A stretch of 64,000 nt of DNA from Streptococcus ferus DSM 20646 (lineage in GTDB: Bacteria; Bacillota; Bacilli; Lactobacillales; Streptococcaceae), in contig NZ_AQVD01000001.1 of the NCBI RefSeq assembly GCF_000372425.1, positions 248,001 to 312,000 of the forward strand, in the 5' to 3' direction. Positions 47,425 through 56,706 of the stretch are shown piece by piece. A model generated the notes under the pieces. The model was not told the origin of the DNA and did no database searches. It saw nothing but the letters and a program-made list of their open reading frames with translations. A program made the translations under genes and the position numbers. Numbering within the stretch: position 1 is the first letter of the stretch; the number at the start of each line of letters is the position of its first letter.

Positions 47425-47661
47425 GTGGAGAAGTTGACATTACGAGCTCTCAGAGTGAACTATAGTTTAAGCCCTAAAGAGGTGGCTGATCACCTAGGAG
47501 TCCCTCAACACACTCTGCTAGGCTATGAAGAGGATAGTTCTGATATTCCTGTTCATCTAGCCAATGATTTGGCCGATTATTATGGCATCGAGCTAGATTC
47601 TATTTTTTTAGGGAAAACATCCGATTTAAAACAGAAATTCAAAAATGAGTCTGAGAGATAG
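47425..47661 (+). CDS. irvA: Small XRE-family DNA-binding protein IrvA
   Basis: 78 residues from a GTG start after AAAGGGGAAG. The helix-turn-helix reads YSLSPKEVADHLGVPQHTLL, followed by DLADYYGIELDSIFLGK, a short XRE fold with no other domain. Position between irvR and gbpC and size fit S. mutans IrvA. There its mRNA, more than the protein, controls gbpC. The region is notably AT rich. Confidence 0.82.
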   Translation: MEKLTLRALRVNYSLSPKEVADHLGVPQHTLLGYEEDSSDIPVHLANDLADYYGIELDSIFLGKTSDLKQKFKNESER

Positions 47662-47822
47662 ATCTTATGGATGTTAAGTGTTATATGATTGATAAATAAA
47701 AGAGCTTCATTAGAAACTTATAAATTTACTTTATGGCCATATTCCTTAAAAATACAGTCTTTAATGATGTAATTACAGTTGCGTTTCTTTTTGTAATGAA
47801 TATAATATGAAGGAAGGTTTTT

Positions 47823-49565
47823 ATGAAAACGAAAACTGCTAAGATTACTTTATTTAGCGGATTAGTATTAGCGGCTTTTGGGGCATCAAATGTTTTTGCT
47901 GACGAGCCTGCGGCTGCTCCAAGTTCTGATACTGTTGCAGCACCAGTTTCGGATACACAAACGACACCAGCTGCCACAGAAGAAGTGACGTCACCTACTA
48001 AGACGGAAGTATCTAGTGATGCTAAGTCTACAACCTATGATGTAACTTCTAAAGAATTGGAAGATGCTAAGGCAACAGCAGCTACAGAAAATCTAACAGT
48101 TAAAGAAACTGATGCTGTTAAACAGCCTACAGTAGAAGCAGCAGATGCTGATAATAAAGAACAGGCTCAAAAAATTAATGCAGCAGTAGCTGATTATAAA
48201 AAAGCCAAAGAAGAACTCCCTGCAAAGCAAGAACAGTATAAGAAAGAGCTTGAACAATACAATACTGATATTGCAGAATACAAGGCCCAAAAAGCAGCTT
48301 ATGAACAATACAAGAAAGAGGTTGACAGCGGCACAGCATCTGGCCGTATTGAAAAAGCACAAGGGCTTGTATTTGTAAATGAACCTGAGGCAAAAATCTC
48401 TATTGAAGGCGTAGATCAATATTTGACTAAAGAATCTCGTCAGCAGCATTTGACTGATGATATTTTAGAGCAGTACAATACTGACAAGTATACAGATACG
48501 GACTTTACTGAAACGAATCCATACGATCCCAAAGAAGATACTTGGTTTAAAATGAACGTTGGTGATAAGATTTCAGTTACTTATGATAATATCCTCAACT
48601 CAACTTATGAAGATAAGAAAATTGGTAAGGTTAAAATTGATTATACCTTGAATAGTTCAACCAATGCAGAAGGCTCTGCTCTTGTAGAATTATTCCACGA
48701 TCCGACTAAGACTATCTTCATTGGGGCACAAACATCTAATGCTGGTAGAAATGACAAGATTAGTGTGACGATGCAAATTGTTTTCTATGATGAAAATGGT
48801 AATGCCATTGATTTGAGTGGCAATAAGGCTATCATGAGTCTTTCTTCCTTGAATCACTGGACAAAAGAGTACGGTGATCATGTGGAAAAAGTGAATCTTG
48901 GAGATAATGAATTTGTTCAAATTCCAGGTTCATCTGTAAGTTTGCATGGTAACGAGATTTACTCAGCTAAGGATAATCAATATAAAGATAACGGTGCGAC
49001 CTTTAATGGTGATGGTGACGATGGCTGGGATGCCGTAAATGCTGATGGTATCCCTCGTTCGGCTACTGCTTATTACGGTGCAGGAGCCATGACATACAAG
49101 GGGGAAGCTTTCACTTTTACAGTTGGAGGTAATGATCAACATTTACCAACAACGATTTGGTTTGCTACAAACTCAGCTATAGCTGTACCAAAAGATCCGG
49201 GTGCTGAACCTACTCCTCCAGTAGAACCAAGTGTATCAGAACCTGAATTGATTTGGCACAAAAACAGAGTGGTAGAACCTAAAGGAGCTGTTCCCCCAGT
49301 AATACCTCCTGAAACACCCGATAAACCAATCATACCACAAACACCCCCTCCAACGCCGGATGCACCAAAACCATCTGTACCGAATAAGCCAAGGAGTTTT
49401 AGACCTGCAAGAAAAGGTGAGGTCCGTGTTAGAGACTGTGAATATCAAGCATTTCTTCCACAAACTGGTGATGACAATCAAACAACTCTGTTTTCTCTTG
49501 GGCTTGTCTCAACAACTTTTGCAGTAGCAACAGTTATTGCAGCACAAAAACGCAACCATCGGTAA
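47823..49565 (+). CDS. gbpC: Glucan-binding protein C-like LPXTG surface protein
   Basis: 580 residues. Signal peptide (cut after NVFA, about residue 26), Ala/Thr/Glu-rich segment to about 90, a helical Lys/Glu-rich coiled coil (about 105-165, with KEELPAKQEQYKKELEQY), a GbpC/antigen I/II V-domain (about 170-450), a Pro-rich spacer (about 455-535), then LPQTG sorting motif, hydrophobic anchor and RNHR tail. In S. mutans GbpC drives dextran-dependent aggregation. One unusual Cys lies shortly before LPQTG. AAGGAAG precedes the ATG. Adjacent to irvA. Confidence 0.92.
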   Translation: MKTKTAKITLFSGLVLAAFGASNVFADEPAAAPSSDTVAAPVSDTQTTPAATEEVTSPTKTEVSSDAKSTTYDVTSKELEDAKATAATENLTVKETDAVKQPTVEAADADNKEQAQKINAAVADYKKAKEELPAKQEQYKKELEQYNTDIAEYKAQKAAYEQYKKEVDSGTASGRIEKAQGLVFVNEPEAKISIEGVDQYLTKESRQQHLTDDILEQYNTDKYTDTDFTETNPYDPKEDTWFKMNVGDKISVTYDNILNSTYEDKKIGKVKIDYTLNSSTNAEGSALVELFHDPTKTIFIGAQTSNAGRNDKISVTMQIVFYDENGNAIDLSGNKAIMSLSSLNHWTKEYGDHVEKVNLGDNEFVQIPGSSVSLHGNEIYSAKDNQYKDNGATFNGDGDDGWDAVNADGIPRSATAYYGAGAMTYKGEAFTFTVGGNDQHLPTTIWFATNSAIAVPKDPGAEPTPPVEPSVSEPELIWHKNRVVEPKGAVPPVIPPETPDKPIIPQTPPPTPDAPKPSVPNKPRSFRPARKGEVRVRDCEYQAFLPQTGDDNQTTLFSLGLVSTTFAVATVIAAQKRNHR

Positions 49566-49598
49566 TGACTCCTAATGATAAAGAGTATTGCCTTAAGA

Positions 49599-49628
49599 AT
49601 CTGGGATAATTACTATCCTAGATTTTTT
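49599..49628 (+). terminator. Terminator of gbpC
   Basis: AATCTGGGATA pairs with TATCCTAGATT (one mismatch), loop ATTAC, then a T-rich run. The following 49629-49890 is AT rich with only a TATAAT at 49853-49858 before lepA; nothing else is visible. Confidence 0.82.
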
Positions 49629-49890
49629 ATTTTTGACTTTTATCAATAAGTGATTAACAATGACTTTATTATTGTTAAATATAGATAAAAACATCTGTTC
49701 ATAAGGTTATGAATGATCTGTAATAACGTTTCATAGTTTCAATGATGTGATGAAGGTTACTTGTTTGATGTGCTTGAAAAACAGGATGCTTATTCCAGCT
49801 TCCTTTAGGGAGAAATCAAATGTAAGATATGGTAAGCCCTTGTCTTTTTTGTTATAATAGAGCTACTGATTAATTTTAACAAGGATAAAA

Positions 49891-51723
49891 ATGGATAGAC
49901 AAGAACTTAAAAAACGCCAAGAAAAAATTCGTAATTTTTCCATCATTGCCCATATTGATCATGGGAAATCAACCTTGGCAGACCGTATTTTAGAACAGAC
50001 AGAGACAGTTTCCAGTAGGGAAATGCAGGCTCAGCTCTTGGACAGCATGGATTTAGAACGTGAGCGCGGTATCACCATCAAGCTGAATGCGATTGAACTC
50101 AACTATACTGCCAAAGATGGTGAAACCTATATTTTCCATCTGATTGACACGCCGGGGCATGTCGACTTTACTTATGAAGTATCCCGTTCTCTGGCAGCCT
50201 GTGAAGGGGCTATTTTGGTGGTTGATGCGGCGCAGGGGATAGAAGCTCAGACTTTGGCCAACGTCTATCTGGCTCTGGATAATGACTTGGAAATCTTGCC
50301 TGTCATCAATAAGATTGATCTGCCTGCCGCTGATCCAGAGCGTGTCCGCGCAGAAATTGAAGATGTTATTGGTCTTGATGCCAGCGAAGCGGTCTTAGCT
50401 TCAGCCAAGGCAGGTATTGGGATTGAAGAGATTTTGGAGCAGATTGTGGCAGATGTTCCTGCTCCTGCAGGCGATGTCGAAGCTCCTCTGAAGGCGCTTG
50501 TTTTTGACTCTGTCTATGATGCCTATCGTGGTGTTATCTTGCAGGTTCGGATCATGGATGGTATCGTGAAACCTGGTGATAAAATCCAGATGATGTCAAA
50601 CGGAAAGACCTTTGATGTTACCGAAGTAGGAATTTTCACTCCTAAGGCTGTTGGCCGTGATTTCTTGGCAACAGGAGATGTGGGTTACATTGCAGCTTCT
50701 ATTAAGACAGTTGCTGATACGCGGGTTGGTGATACGGTCACCTTGGCCGACAATCCAGCGTCCGAAGCCTTGGCAGGCTATAAGCAAATGAACCCTATGG
50801 TTTTTGCGGGGATTTATCCTATTGAATCCAACAAATACAATGACCTGCGAGAATCACTGGAAAAACTTCAGCTCAATGATGCCAGCCTGCAGTTTGAACC
50901 GGAAACCTCACAGGCACTTGGCTTTGGTTTCCGCTGTGGTTTCTTAGGGCTTCTTCATATGGATGTGATTCAGGAACGCTTGGAGCGGGAGTTTAATATC
51001 GATCTGATTATGACAGCACCATCTGTTGTTTACCATGTTTATACGACAGATGGCGAGATGCTGGAAGTTTCTAATCCGTCCGAGTTTCCTGATCCAACAA
51101 AGGTGGATAGTATCGAAGAGCCTTATGTCAAAGCTCAAATCATGGTGCCGCAGGAATTTGTCGGAGCTGTCATGGAGCTAGCCCAGCGTAAGCGTGGTGA
51201 TTTTGTCACCATGGATTACATTGATGATAATCGGGTCAATGTCATCTACCAGATTCCGCTGGCTGAAATTGTTTTTGATTTCTTTGATAAGCTGAAATCT
51301 TCAACACGCGGGTATGCTAGTTTTGATTATGAAATCTCGGAATATCGGAAATCGCAGCTGGTTAAAATGGATATTCTGCTCAATGGCGATAAGGTGGATG
51401 CCTTGAGTTTTATTGTCCATAGAGAATTTGCTTACGAACGCGGAAAGCTAATTGTTGAAAAACTCAAGAAAATCATCCCGCGTCAGCAGTTTGAAGTGCC
51501 GATTCAGGCGGCCATTGGTCAAAAGATTGTGGCTCGATCTGACATCAAAGCGCTTCGTAAAAATGTCCTTGCCAAGTGTTATGGCGGTGATGTTTCCCGT
51601 AAACGCAAGCTTTTGGAAAAACAAAAGGCTGGTAAAAAGCGGATGAAAGCTATTGGTTCCGTTGAAGTACCACAGGAAGCCTTCTTAAGTGTCCTTAGTA
51701 TGGATGAAGACGGCAAGAAATAA
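49891..51723 (+). CDS. lepA: Elongation factor 4 (LepA)
   Basis: 610-residue translational GTPase that acts on paused or mistranslocated ribosomes. [17 protein letters not shown] (G1), [16 protein letters not shown] (G3), [11 protein letters not shown] (G4) and the LepA C-terminal domain ([33 protein letters not shown]). Monocistronic; a strong terminator follows. Confidence 0.97.
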   Translation: MDRQELKKRQEKIRNFSIIAHIDHGKSTLADRILEQTETVSSREMQAQLLDSMDLERERGITIKLNAIELNYTAKDGETYIFHLIDTPGHVDFTYEVSRSLAACEGAILVVDAAQGIEAQTLANVYLALDNDLEILPVINKIDLPAADPERVRAEIEDVIGLDASEAVLASAKAGIGIEEILEQIVADVPAPAGDVEAPLKALVFDSVYDAYRGVILQVRIMDGIVKPGDKIQMMSNGKTFDVTEVGIFTPKAVGRDFLATGDVGYIAASIKTVADTRVGDTVTLADNPASEALAGYKQMNPMVFAGIYPIESNKYNDLRESLEKLQLNDASLQFEPETSQALGFGFRCGFLGLLHMDVIQERLEREFNIDLIMTAPSVVYHVYTTDGEMLEVSNPSEFPDPTKVDSIEEPYVKAQIMVPQEFVGAVMELAQRKRGDFVTMDYIDDNRVNVIYQIPLAEIVFDFFDKLKSSTRGYASFDYEISEYRKSQLVKMDILLNGDKVDALSFIVHREFAYERGKLIVEKLKKIIPRQQFEVPIQAAIGQKIVARSDIKALRKNVLAKCYGGDVSRKRKLLEKQKAGKKRMKAIGSVEVPQEAFLSVLSMDEDGKK

Positions 51724-51724
51724 C

Positions 51725-51750
51725 AAAATGATTCCCTAGGGAATCATTTT
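51725..51750. terminator. Bidirectional terminator lepA / CsoR-family gene
   Basis: AAAATGATTCCCTAGGGAATCATTTT is a perfect palindrome of two 13-base arms, with T-runs outside; the minus-strand stop codon lies in it. Confidence 0.92.
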
Positions 51751-51998
51751 TTGATAATAAGATTCAGAGCTTCCTCGATTTTTCGGTCTTGTTCCTCGGT
51801 ATTTTCTGCTGGGTGATCCATCACCTGTCTGATTTTTTGACTAATCACCAGCCCCATTGTCCGATTGATACTAGAGCGGACGGCCGTTAGTTGTGTGACA
51901 ATGTCAATACATTCTTCTTCGTCCTCAATCATTCTTTGGATACCTCTAAGCTGGCCTTCAGCCCGTTTTAATCGGTTTAAAATATCTTTTTTTGCCAT
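51744..51998 (-). CDS. CsoR/CstR-family (DUF156) repressor with a single cysteine
   Basis: 84 residues, all-helical, with LNRLKRAEGQLRGIQRMIED at the N-terminus (DNA-binding Arg/Lys) and ECIDIVTQLTAVRSSI, which has the first conserved Cys (Cys30). The second-site His and Cys of copper CsoR, or the second Cys of the persulfide sensor CstR, are replaced: the helix reads VISQKIRQVM. Divergent from a CoA-disulfide reductase/rhodanese operon, as in CstR systems. Two ATACC..GGTAT palindromes lie in between. Confidence 0.85.
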   Translation of the reverse strand: MAKKDILNRLKRAEGQLRGIQRMIEDEEECIDIVTQLTAVRSSINRTMGLVISQKIRQVMDHPAENTEEQDRKIEEALNLIIKK

Positions 51999-52028
51999 TG
52001 CTTTACCTCTTTATTTGATAATCCCATT

Positions 52029-52045
52029 ATACCGGCGATGGGTAT
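52029..52045. promoter_or_regulatory. CsoR-family operator 1
   Basis: ATACC-GGCGATG-GGTAT palindrome, 31 bases before the regulator ATG; likely used for its own control. Confidence 0.65.
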
Positions 52046-52113
52046 GTCCGTCAATAGAAGTGAATTCTAAGATAAAACAGTAGACAAGAGCATCTATTTT
52101 TGTTATTTTATAG

Positions 52114-52129
52114 ATACCCACACGGGTAT
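52114..52129. promoter_or_regulatory. CsoR-family operator 2
   Basis: ATACCC-ACAC-GGGTAT: perfect 6-bp arms with a 4-base centre, the typical GC-tract operator shape of CsoR/CstR. It lies upstream of a TATACT -10 (52153-52158), where it would block the -35. Confidence 0.8.
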
Positions 52130-52285
52130 ATTAAGAATCCCTTGTTTTCCATTATACTGAAGGTTGGAAAGGCCTGATGTCGTGAAAAATACTAATAGAG
52201 GTATCTTTAGGAAACGAGCTCGACTAGGGAAACGATCATGATAGAGGCTTTGTTAACGAAAAGCATTAAAGGATTGGAGGAAAAG

Positions 52286-53938
52286 ATGACGAAGATTATT
52301 ATTGTTGGAGGTGTTGCCGGTGGGATGTCAGCGGCAACGCGTTTACGTCGATTAATGGAGGAAGCAGACATTATTGTCTTTGATAAGGGACCTTATGTTT
52401 CTTTTGCCAATTGCGGTCTGCCATTCCATGTGTCAGGAGAAATTGAGAAACGCAGCAGTCTCTTGGTCCAGACGCCGGAGGCTTTGAAGGCTCGCTTTAA
52501 TCTGGATATTAGGCCTGAAACAGAAGTTTTGCGCCTTGATAAGGATAAAAAAGAAGTGGTGGTGAAAAGCTCTGATAAGAGCTATCGTGAAAGTTATGAC
52601 TACCTCATTTTATCTCCAGGGGCAAAGCCTTTTGTCCCAGATTTACCAGGATTGGACGAAGCGACAAATGTTTTTACGCTTCGTAATATTCCTGATTTAG
52701 ATCAAATCATGGAAAAACTAGAGCAATCACCAGCTAAAGCTACCGTCATCGGTGCGGGTTTTATTGGACTAGAGATGGCAGAGAGTTTGGCCAAGCGGGG
52801 ACTTGAGGTGACAATTGTTGAAAAAGCCTCTCATGTGCTGCCTCCTCTGGATGAGGAAATGGCCAGTTTTGTTCAGGGAGAACTCCAAAAAAAGGGAATT
52901 AGGCTTTATACCAATCAATCGGTTCAGGCTTTTCAAAATGGCGGAAAAACCATTGTTTTGGAAGACGGCAGTCAGCTAGAAACTGATTTAACGCTCATGT
53001 CAATAGGTGTCCAGCCAGAATCCAGTTTGGCAGAGGAAGCTGGTTTAGCACTTGGTTTTCGCAATGGTATCATCGTCAATGATACATATCAAACCAGCCA
53101 TCCAGACATCTATGCGGTTGGCGATGCTATCTTGGTTCGACAGGAAATCACTGGTGAGGAGGCCCTGATCTCTCTGGCAAGTCCGGCCAATCGGCAGGGT
53201 CGGCAGGTGGCCGATGTTATTGCCGGTTTGGAGAGAAGCAATAAAGGCAGTATTGGGACTGCTATTGTCCGTATTTTTGATCTTGTGGCGGCTTCGACAG
53301 GTCTTAATGAAAGACTAGCGCGACAAAAGTTTTTAGATGTAGCAGTTGTCCATACGACAGGCAAGGATCATGCGGGCTATTATCCAGGTGCCAGTGACCT
53401 GATTCTAAAATTGATTTTCAATTCTAAGACGGGTCGTCTTTATGGAGCGCAAGCTATTGGACAAAAGGGTGTTGATAAGCGGATTGATGTCTTGGCGACA
53501 GCTATTAAAGCTAGACTAACGATTTTTGATTTGCCAGAATTAGAGTTTACTTACGCACCGCCATTTGGCGCAGCCAAGGATCCTGTCAATATGATTGGCT
53601 ATGCTGCCATCAATATTGCAGAAGGCATTAGTGAAACTGTCCAGTGGTATGAATTAGAAGATGAATTGGCACAAGGTGCCGTTCTTTTGGATGTTCGTAC
53701 AGCAGGCGAGCTTGCGAAGGGCTATTTCCCAGAAGCGCTCTCTATTCCTTTAGATGAGCTACGCTCAAGAATAGACGAACTGGATCCAAGTCGACGGTAT
53801 ATTGTCAGCTGCCACAGCGGCTTGCGCTCTTATCTGGCAGAGCGCTTGCTGAAACAGCATGGTTTTCAGGTGAAAAATTTAGACGGAGCCTATCAGCTCT
53901 ATCAGGCGGTCAGACCAGAAAGGATTAAGCATGGTTAA
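52286..53938 (+). CDS. CoA-disulfide reductase with C-terminal rhodanese domain (CDR/Npsr type)
   Basis: 550 residues. FAD motif VGGVAGGMSAATRLRRL, active-site SFANCGLPFHVSG with Cys about 43 of the SFxxC CoA-disulfide reductase type, second NAD(P)H motif VIGAGFIGLEMAESL, and the rhodanese domain (about 460-550) with CHSGLRS as active-site loop. Such fusions reduce CoA disulfides, persulfides or polysulfides. ATG 52286 follows GGAGG; an in-frame ATG at 52238 lacks a site. The gene is divergent from the CsoR-type regulator and overlaps the next gene. Confidence 0.92.
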   Translation: MTKIIIVGGVAGGMSAATRLRRLMEEADIIVFDKGPYVSFANCGLPFHVSGEIEKRSSLLVQTPEALKARFNLDIRPETEVLRLDKDKKEVVVKSSDKSYRESYDYLILSPGAKPFVPDLPGLDEATNVFTLRNIPDLDQIMEKLEQSPAKATVIGAGFIGLEMAESLAKRGLEVTIVEKASHVLPPLDEEMASFVQGELQKKGIRLYTNQSVQAFQNGGKTIVLEDGSQLETDLTLMSIGVQPESSLAEEAGLALGFRNGIIVNDTYQTSHPDIYAVGDAILVRQEITGEEALISLASPANRQGRQVADVIAGLERSNKGSIGTAIVRIFDLVAASTGLNERLARQKFLDVAVVHTTGKDHAGYYPGASDLILKLIFNSKTGRLYGAQAIGQKGVDKRIDVLATAIKARLTIFDLPELEFTYAPPFGAAKDPVNMIGYAAINIAEGISETVQWYELEDELAQGAVLLDVRTAGELAKGYFPEALSIPLDELRSRIDELDPSRRYIVSCHSGLRSYLAERLLKQHGFQVKNLDGAYQLYQAVRPERIKHG

Positions 53939-54230
53939 ATCTATTAGTATGTCAGAATTGAAAACTCTTTTAGAAGAAGGGGGGATTCATCTGCTTGATG
54001 TTCGAGAAAGGACGGAGTATACCAATGGTCATATCCCGCAGGCTGAGAATGTTCCGCTTAGTGAGCTTGCAGATACCTATCACCAATTAGATGCTTCAAA
54101 GACCTATCACATTGTTTGTCAGATGGGCGGTCGTTCGGCTCAGGCTTGTGCCTTTTTAGAAGGGCTGGGCTATCGAACGGTCAATATCCAAGGAGGAACG
54201 GATGCCTGGCCTGGGCTACTTGAGCAGTAA
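53931..54230 (+). CDS. Single-domain rhodanese
   Basis: 99 residues. LLDVRERTEYTNGHIPQAEN and the active loop CQMGGRSAQAC with persulfide-forming Cys. Sulfurtransferase acting with the CoA-disulfide reductase; starts 8 bases before that gene ends. Confidence 0.92.
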   Translation: MVKSISMSELKTLLEEGGIHLLDVRERTEYTNGHIPQAENVPLSELADTYHQLDASKTYHIVCQMGGRSAQACAFLEGLGYRTVNIQGGTDAWPGLLEQ

Positions 54231-54345
54231 TAAGTGACAAGTCCTTTGGCTTTCTGTTTAGGAAGCGGGGCTTTTTGCTTGCTTTAGAAATCTTTGGAAA
54301 TATAGTATAATAGCTGATGATAAGACCTAGGATAGGAGGAAAGAG

Positions 54346-54804
54346 ATGACTGAAACAAAAGAAGAACTCCGTCGGCGGATTGGAGATTTAGCTTATGAAG
54401 TGACGCAGCACGGAGCAACCGAACGTGCGTTTACGGGCCAATATGATGATTTCTTTGAAGATGGCCTCTATGTCGATGTGGTCAGTGGTGAGCCTCTTTT
54501 TTCATCACGGGATAAATACGCTTCTGGCTGCGGCTGGCCTGCTTTTAGCCGACCGCTTGATCAGGAGAGAATTACGAACCACCAAGATAATAGCTTTCAG
54601 ATGCAGCGAATTGAGGTCAAAAGCCGTCAGTCTCAATCTCATTTAGGTCATGTTTTCAACGACGGTCCGCAGGATAAGGGAGGTTTGCGCTACTGTATCA
54701 ATTCGGCTGCCTTAAGGTTTATCCCATATAGCGAGCTTGATCAAGAGGGGTACTCGGATTATAAAGCATTATTCTCAGAGAAAGGGGAAGGCAATGACGA
54801 TTAG
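54346..54804 (+). CDS. msrB: Peptide-methionine (R)-S-oxide reductase MsrB
   Basis: 152 residues with [26 protein letters not shown] and [13 protein letters not shown], the last containing the catalytic Cys. No CxxC zinc pairs are visible, so a metal-free form. Overlaps the GNAT gene by 11 bases. TATAAT at about 54304 is a probable -10. Confidence 0.95.
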   Translation: MTETKEELRRRIGDLAYEVTQHGATERAFTGQYDDFFEDGLYVDVVSGEPLFSSRDKYASGCGWPAFSRPLDQERITNHQDNSFQMQRIEVKSRQSQSHLGHVFNDGPQDKGGLRYCINSAALRFIPYSELDQEGYSDYKALFSEKGEGNDD

Positions 54805-55264
54805 ACGAGCGACGGTTCAGGACATTCCGGCTCTGCAGTCTTTGTTACAAGATATTCTCAAGGTGCACCATCAGATTAGACCGGATTTATTTAAGGCAGA
54901 AGGCAGCAAGTATTCTGATGTGCAGCTGGAAGCGCTGCTGGCAGATGCTAAAACTCCCGTCTTTGTCTACGCAGATCATAGCGGTCAGATTTTGGGACAC
55001 CTTTTCTTGCAGCTGAAAGAATTGGAAGACTCATCGGTGGCTTATGCGACCAAGAACCTCTATATTGATGACCTTTGCGTATCAGAAAAAGCCAGGGGAC
55101 AGCAGCTGGGCCAGAAACTTTATGACTTTGCTTTGGCCTATGCTAAGGAGAATGGCTGTGACAGAATAACCTTGAATGTGTGGAATGCCAATGAGGGGGC
55201 TGTCCGTTTTTATGAACGGCAGGGAATGACAGCTAGAGAGACCAAGATGGAGTTAAAGCTCTAA
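54794..55264 (+). CDS. GNAT-family N-acetyltransferase
   Basis: 156 residues. [20 protein letters not shown] opens the fold; [24 protein letters not shown] contains the acetyl-CoA motif A (R-G-x-x-x-G). Substrate unknown. ATG 54794 (after GGGGAAGG) is chosen over 54737, as the latter would be deep in msrB. Confidence 0.87.
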   Translation: MTIRRATVQDIPALQSLLQDILKVHHQIRPDLFKAEGSKYSDVQLEALLADAKTPVFVYADHSGQILGHLFLQLKELEDSSVAYATKNLYIDDLCVSEKARGQQLGQKLYDFALAYAKENGCDRITLNVWNANEGAVRFYERQGMTARETKMELKL

Positions 55265-55342
55265 AATCTTAGTTAAGGGACTGTTTTTTTAAGAGAATTT
55301 TTTGTAAAATAATAGAGAAAGATTATATTTTAGGAGGGCAAT

Positions 55343-55942
55343 ATGCCTAGACATCGTATCAGCAGACGTAAGTCTCAACGAAAAATTATCATCAAACTAC
55401 TATCCATTGGCCTATGCTTAGTGCTTGCCGGAGCGGCTATTTTCTTTGTGTCCAACTATTTCAAAAACCGTCAACAGACAGTCTCTGATTCACGGACGCA
55501 AACGCACGTGGCAGCACCTAAGGGTGAAACGACAACGACAACAACGACTGACAGCAGCAGTCAAACCAGTTTTGATTTGGAGGCTATTGCTTCGGGGAAC
55601 TATGCGAGTGCCAAAGGGACTTGGAAAAACGAAGCTGGGGATAGCCTGACCTTAAATGACACAGGTCTTGAAACGGCTTCGATTCAAGGAATGACAAGCT
55701 TTAGTTTAACACCTTACCAACTGATGGCGGACGGTGTCTATCAGGCGACCTTAGCTGCAACGGATGGTTCGATGACCTATTCTCTTATTTTTATTAAGGC
55801 TGGGACAACCATTCCTGCAGAACTTTTTGTGTCGGGCTATAGTGACACTTCTGACACGCAGAAAAATCGTCTTTATATTACAAGTCAAGCACTTGGAGAT
55901 GATCATTTTAACAGCAATGTCCTCTATCAAACGGCAAATTAA
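55343..55942 (+). CDS. Membrane-anchored DUF6287-like protein
   Basis: 199 residues. A basic N-terminus (MPRHRISRRKSQRKIIIKLL) and one membrane helix, a Thr/Ser-rich linker (about 55-75), then FDLEAIASGNYASAKGTWKN, the start of the DUF6287 domain of streptococcal surface proteins, and a beta-rich rest to residue 199. No lipobox or LPXTG. Preceded by AGGAGGG. Function unknown. Confidence 0.75.
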   Translation: MPRHRISRRKSQRKIIIKLLSIGLCLVLAGAAIFFVSNYFKNRQQTVSDSRTQTHVAAPKGETTTTTTTDSSSQTSFDLEAIASGNYASAKGTWKNEAGDSLTLNDTGLETASIQGMTSFSLTPYQLMADGVYQATLAATDGSMTYSLIFIKAGTTIPAELFVSGYSDTSDTQKNRLYITSQALGDDHFNSNVLYQTAN

Positions 55943-55974
55943 AAAAATACCTTGGATCAATCCAAGGTATTTTT
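55943..55974. terminator. Bidirectional terminator
   Basis: AAAATACCTTGGAT pairs with ATCCAAGGTATTTT, loop CA. Confidence 0.92.
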
Positions 55975-55977
55975 AGA

Positions 55978-56601
55978 TTAGTGACGTTGACCGATGAAGC
56001 GTTTTAAGAAGACCAACAGGTAGCCGACAGCGACATAAGCTAACAAGATGACCAAGGCATTTTTCAAGACCGTCAGGCCGCCGTATTTGTTCATGTTGAT
56101 AAAAAAGTATGGGAAGGGGCTGTCCTCAGAACCTGGAATGGGCCACTTGAGAAACAGGCCATTGCCAATGGCAAAGACGAAGTAGGCTAAGGGGAGAGCT
56201 GTCCACACAAAGGGAGAAAACCAGCGATAGACTTTGACTTTGTCTAAGATAAGGGTATCACAAATCAACCCAACTGGTACAATATAGTGAACAATGAAAT
56301 TACGGATATTATAGTAGTCCTCTGGTTTGACCTTGGGAGCTAGGAGAAAATGATAGACCAAAAACGTAATGGTGATGGCCATGGTAACAGCAGCTTTTTG
56401 GACTAAGAGTGGATTATTCTGATTAATAGAGCCGTTTCTTCGCTCCCATGAAATAAGGTAGAGGAGAAATGAAAAAACGAGAATATTGGAAAGAACGGTA
56501 TAATAAAGCAGCATTCCAAATCCATCTTGATACAGCTGCATACTGACACCGATGATTCCCAGAATTGCCAGAAGGCCTCGGTAGACTTGTGTTTTTGACA
56601 T
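55978..56601 (-). CDS. Pr6Pr-family membrane protein
   Basis: 207 residues with six hydrophobic segments. GLLAILGIIGVSMQLYQDG, YYTVLSNILVFSF and HYIVPVGLICDTLI fit Pr6Pr (putative six-transmembrane) proteins. Function unknown. Monocistronic, with a terminator shared with the upstream gene. Confidence 0.8.
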   Translation of the reverse strand: MSKTQVYRGLLAILGIIGVSMQLYQDGFGMLLYYTVLSNILVFSFLLYLISWERRNGSINQNNPLLVQKAAVTMAITITFLVYHFLLAPKVKPEDYYNIRNFIVHYIVPVGLICDTLILDKVKVYRWFSPFVWTALPLAYFVFAIGNGLFLKWPIPGSEDSPFPYFFINMNKYGGLTVLKNALVILLAYVAVGYLLVFLKRFIGQRH

Positions 56602-56706
56602 CGTGTAAAACCTTTCTAAAAACTCTTTCTATCATATCATATTTTCTTTGACCTGTGAGAGGAATATTTGTAAAATAAGAATAATGAGACAAAGGAAAGA
56701 CTAATT

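Noticed and set aside
48093..48449. 118-residue hydrophobic minus-strand frame in gbpC
   Set aside because: Antisense of the Lys/Glu-rich coiled coil, which naturally gives Phe/Leu-rich translation; no start signal.
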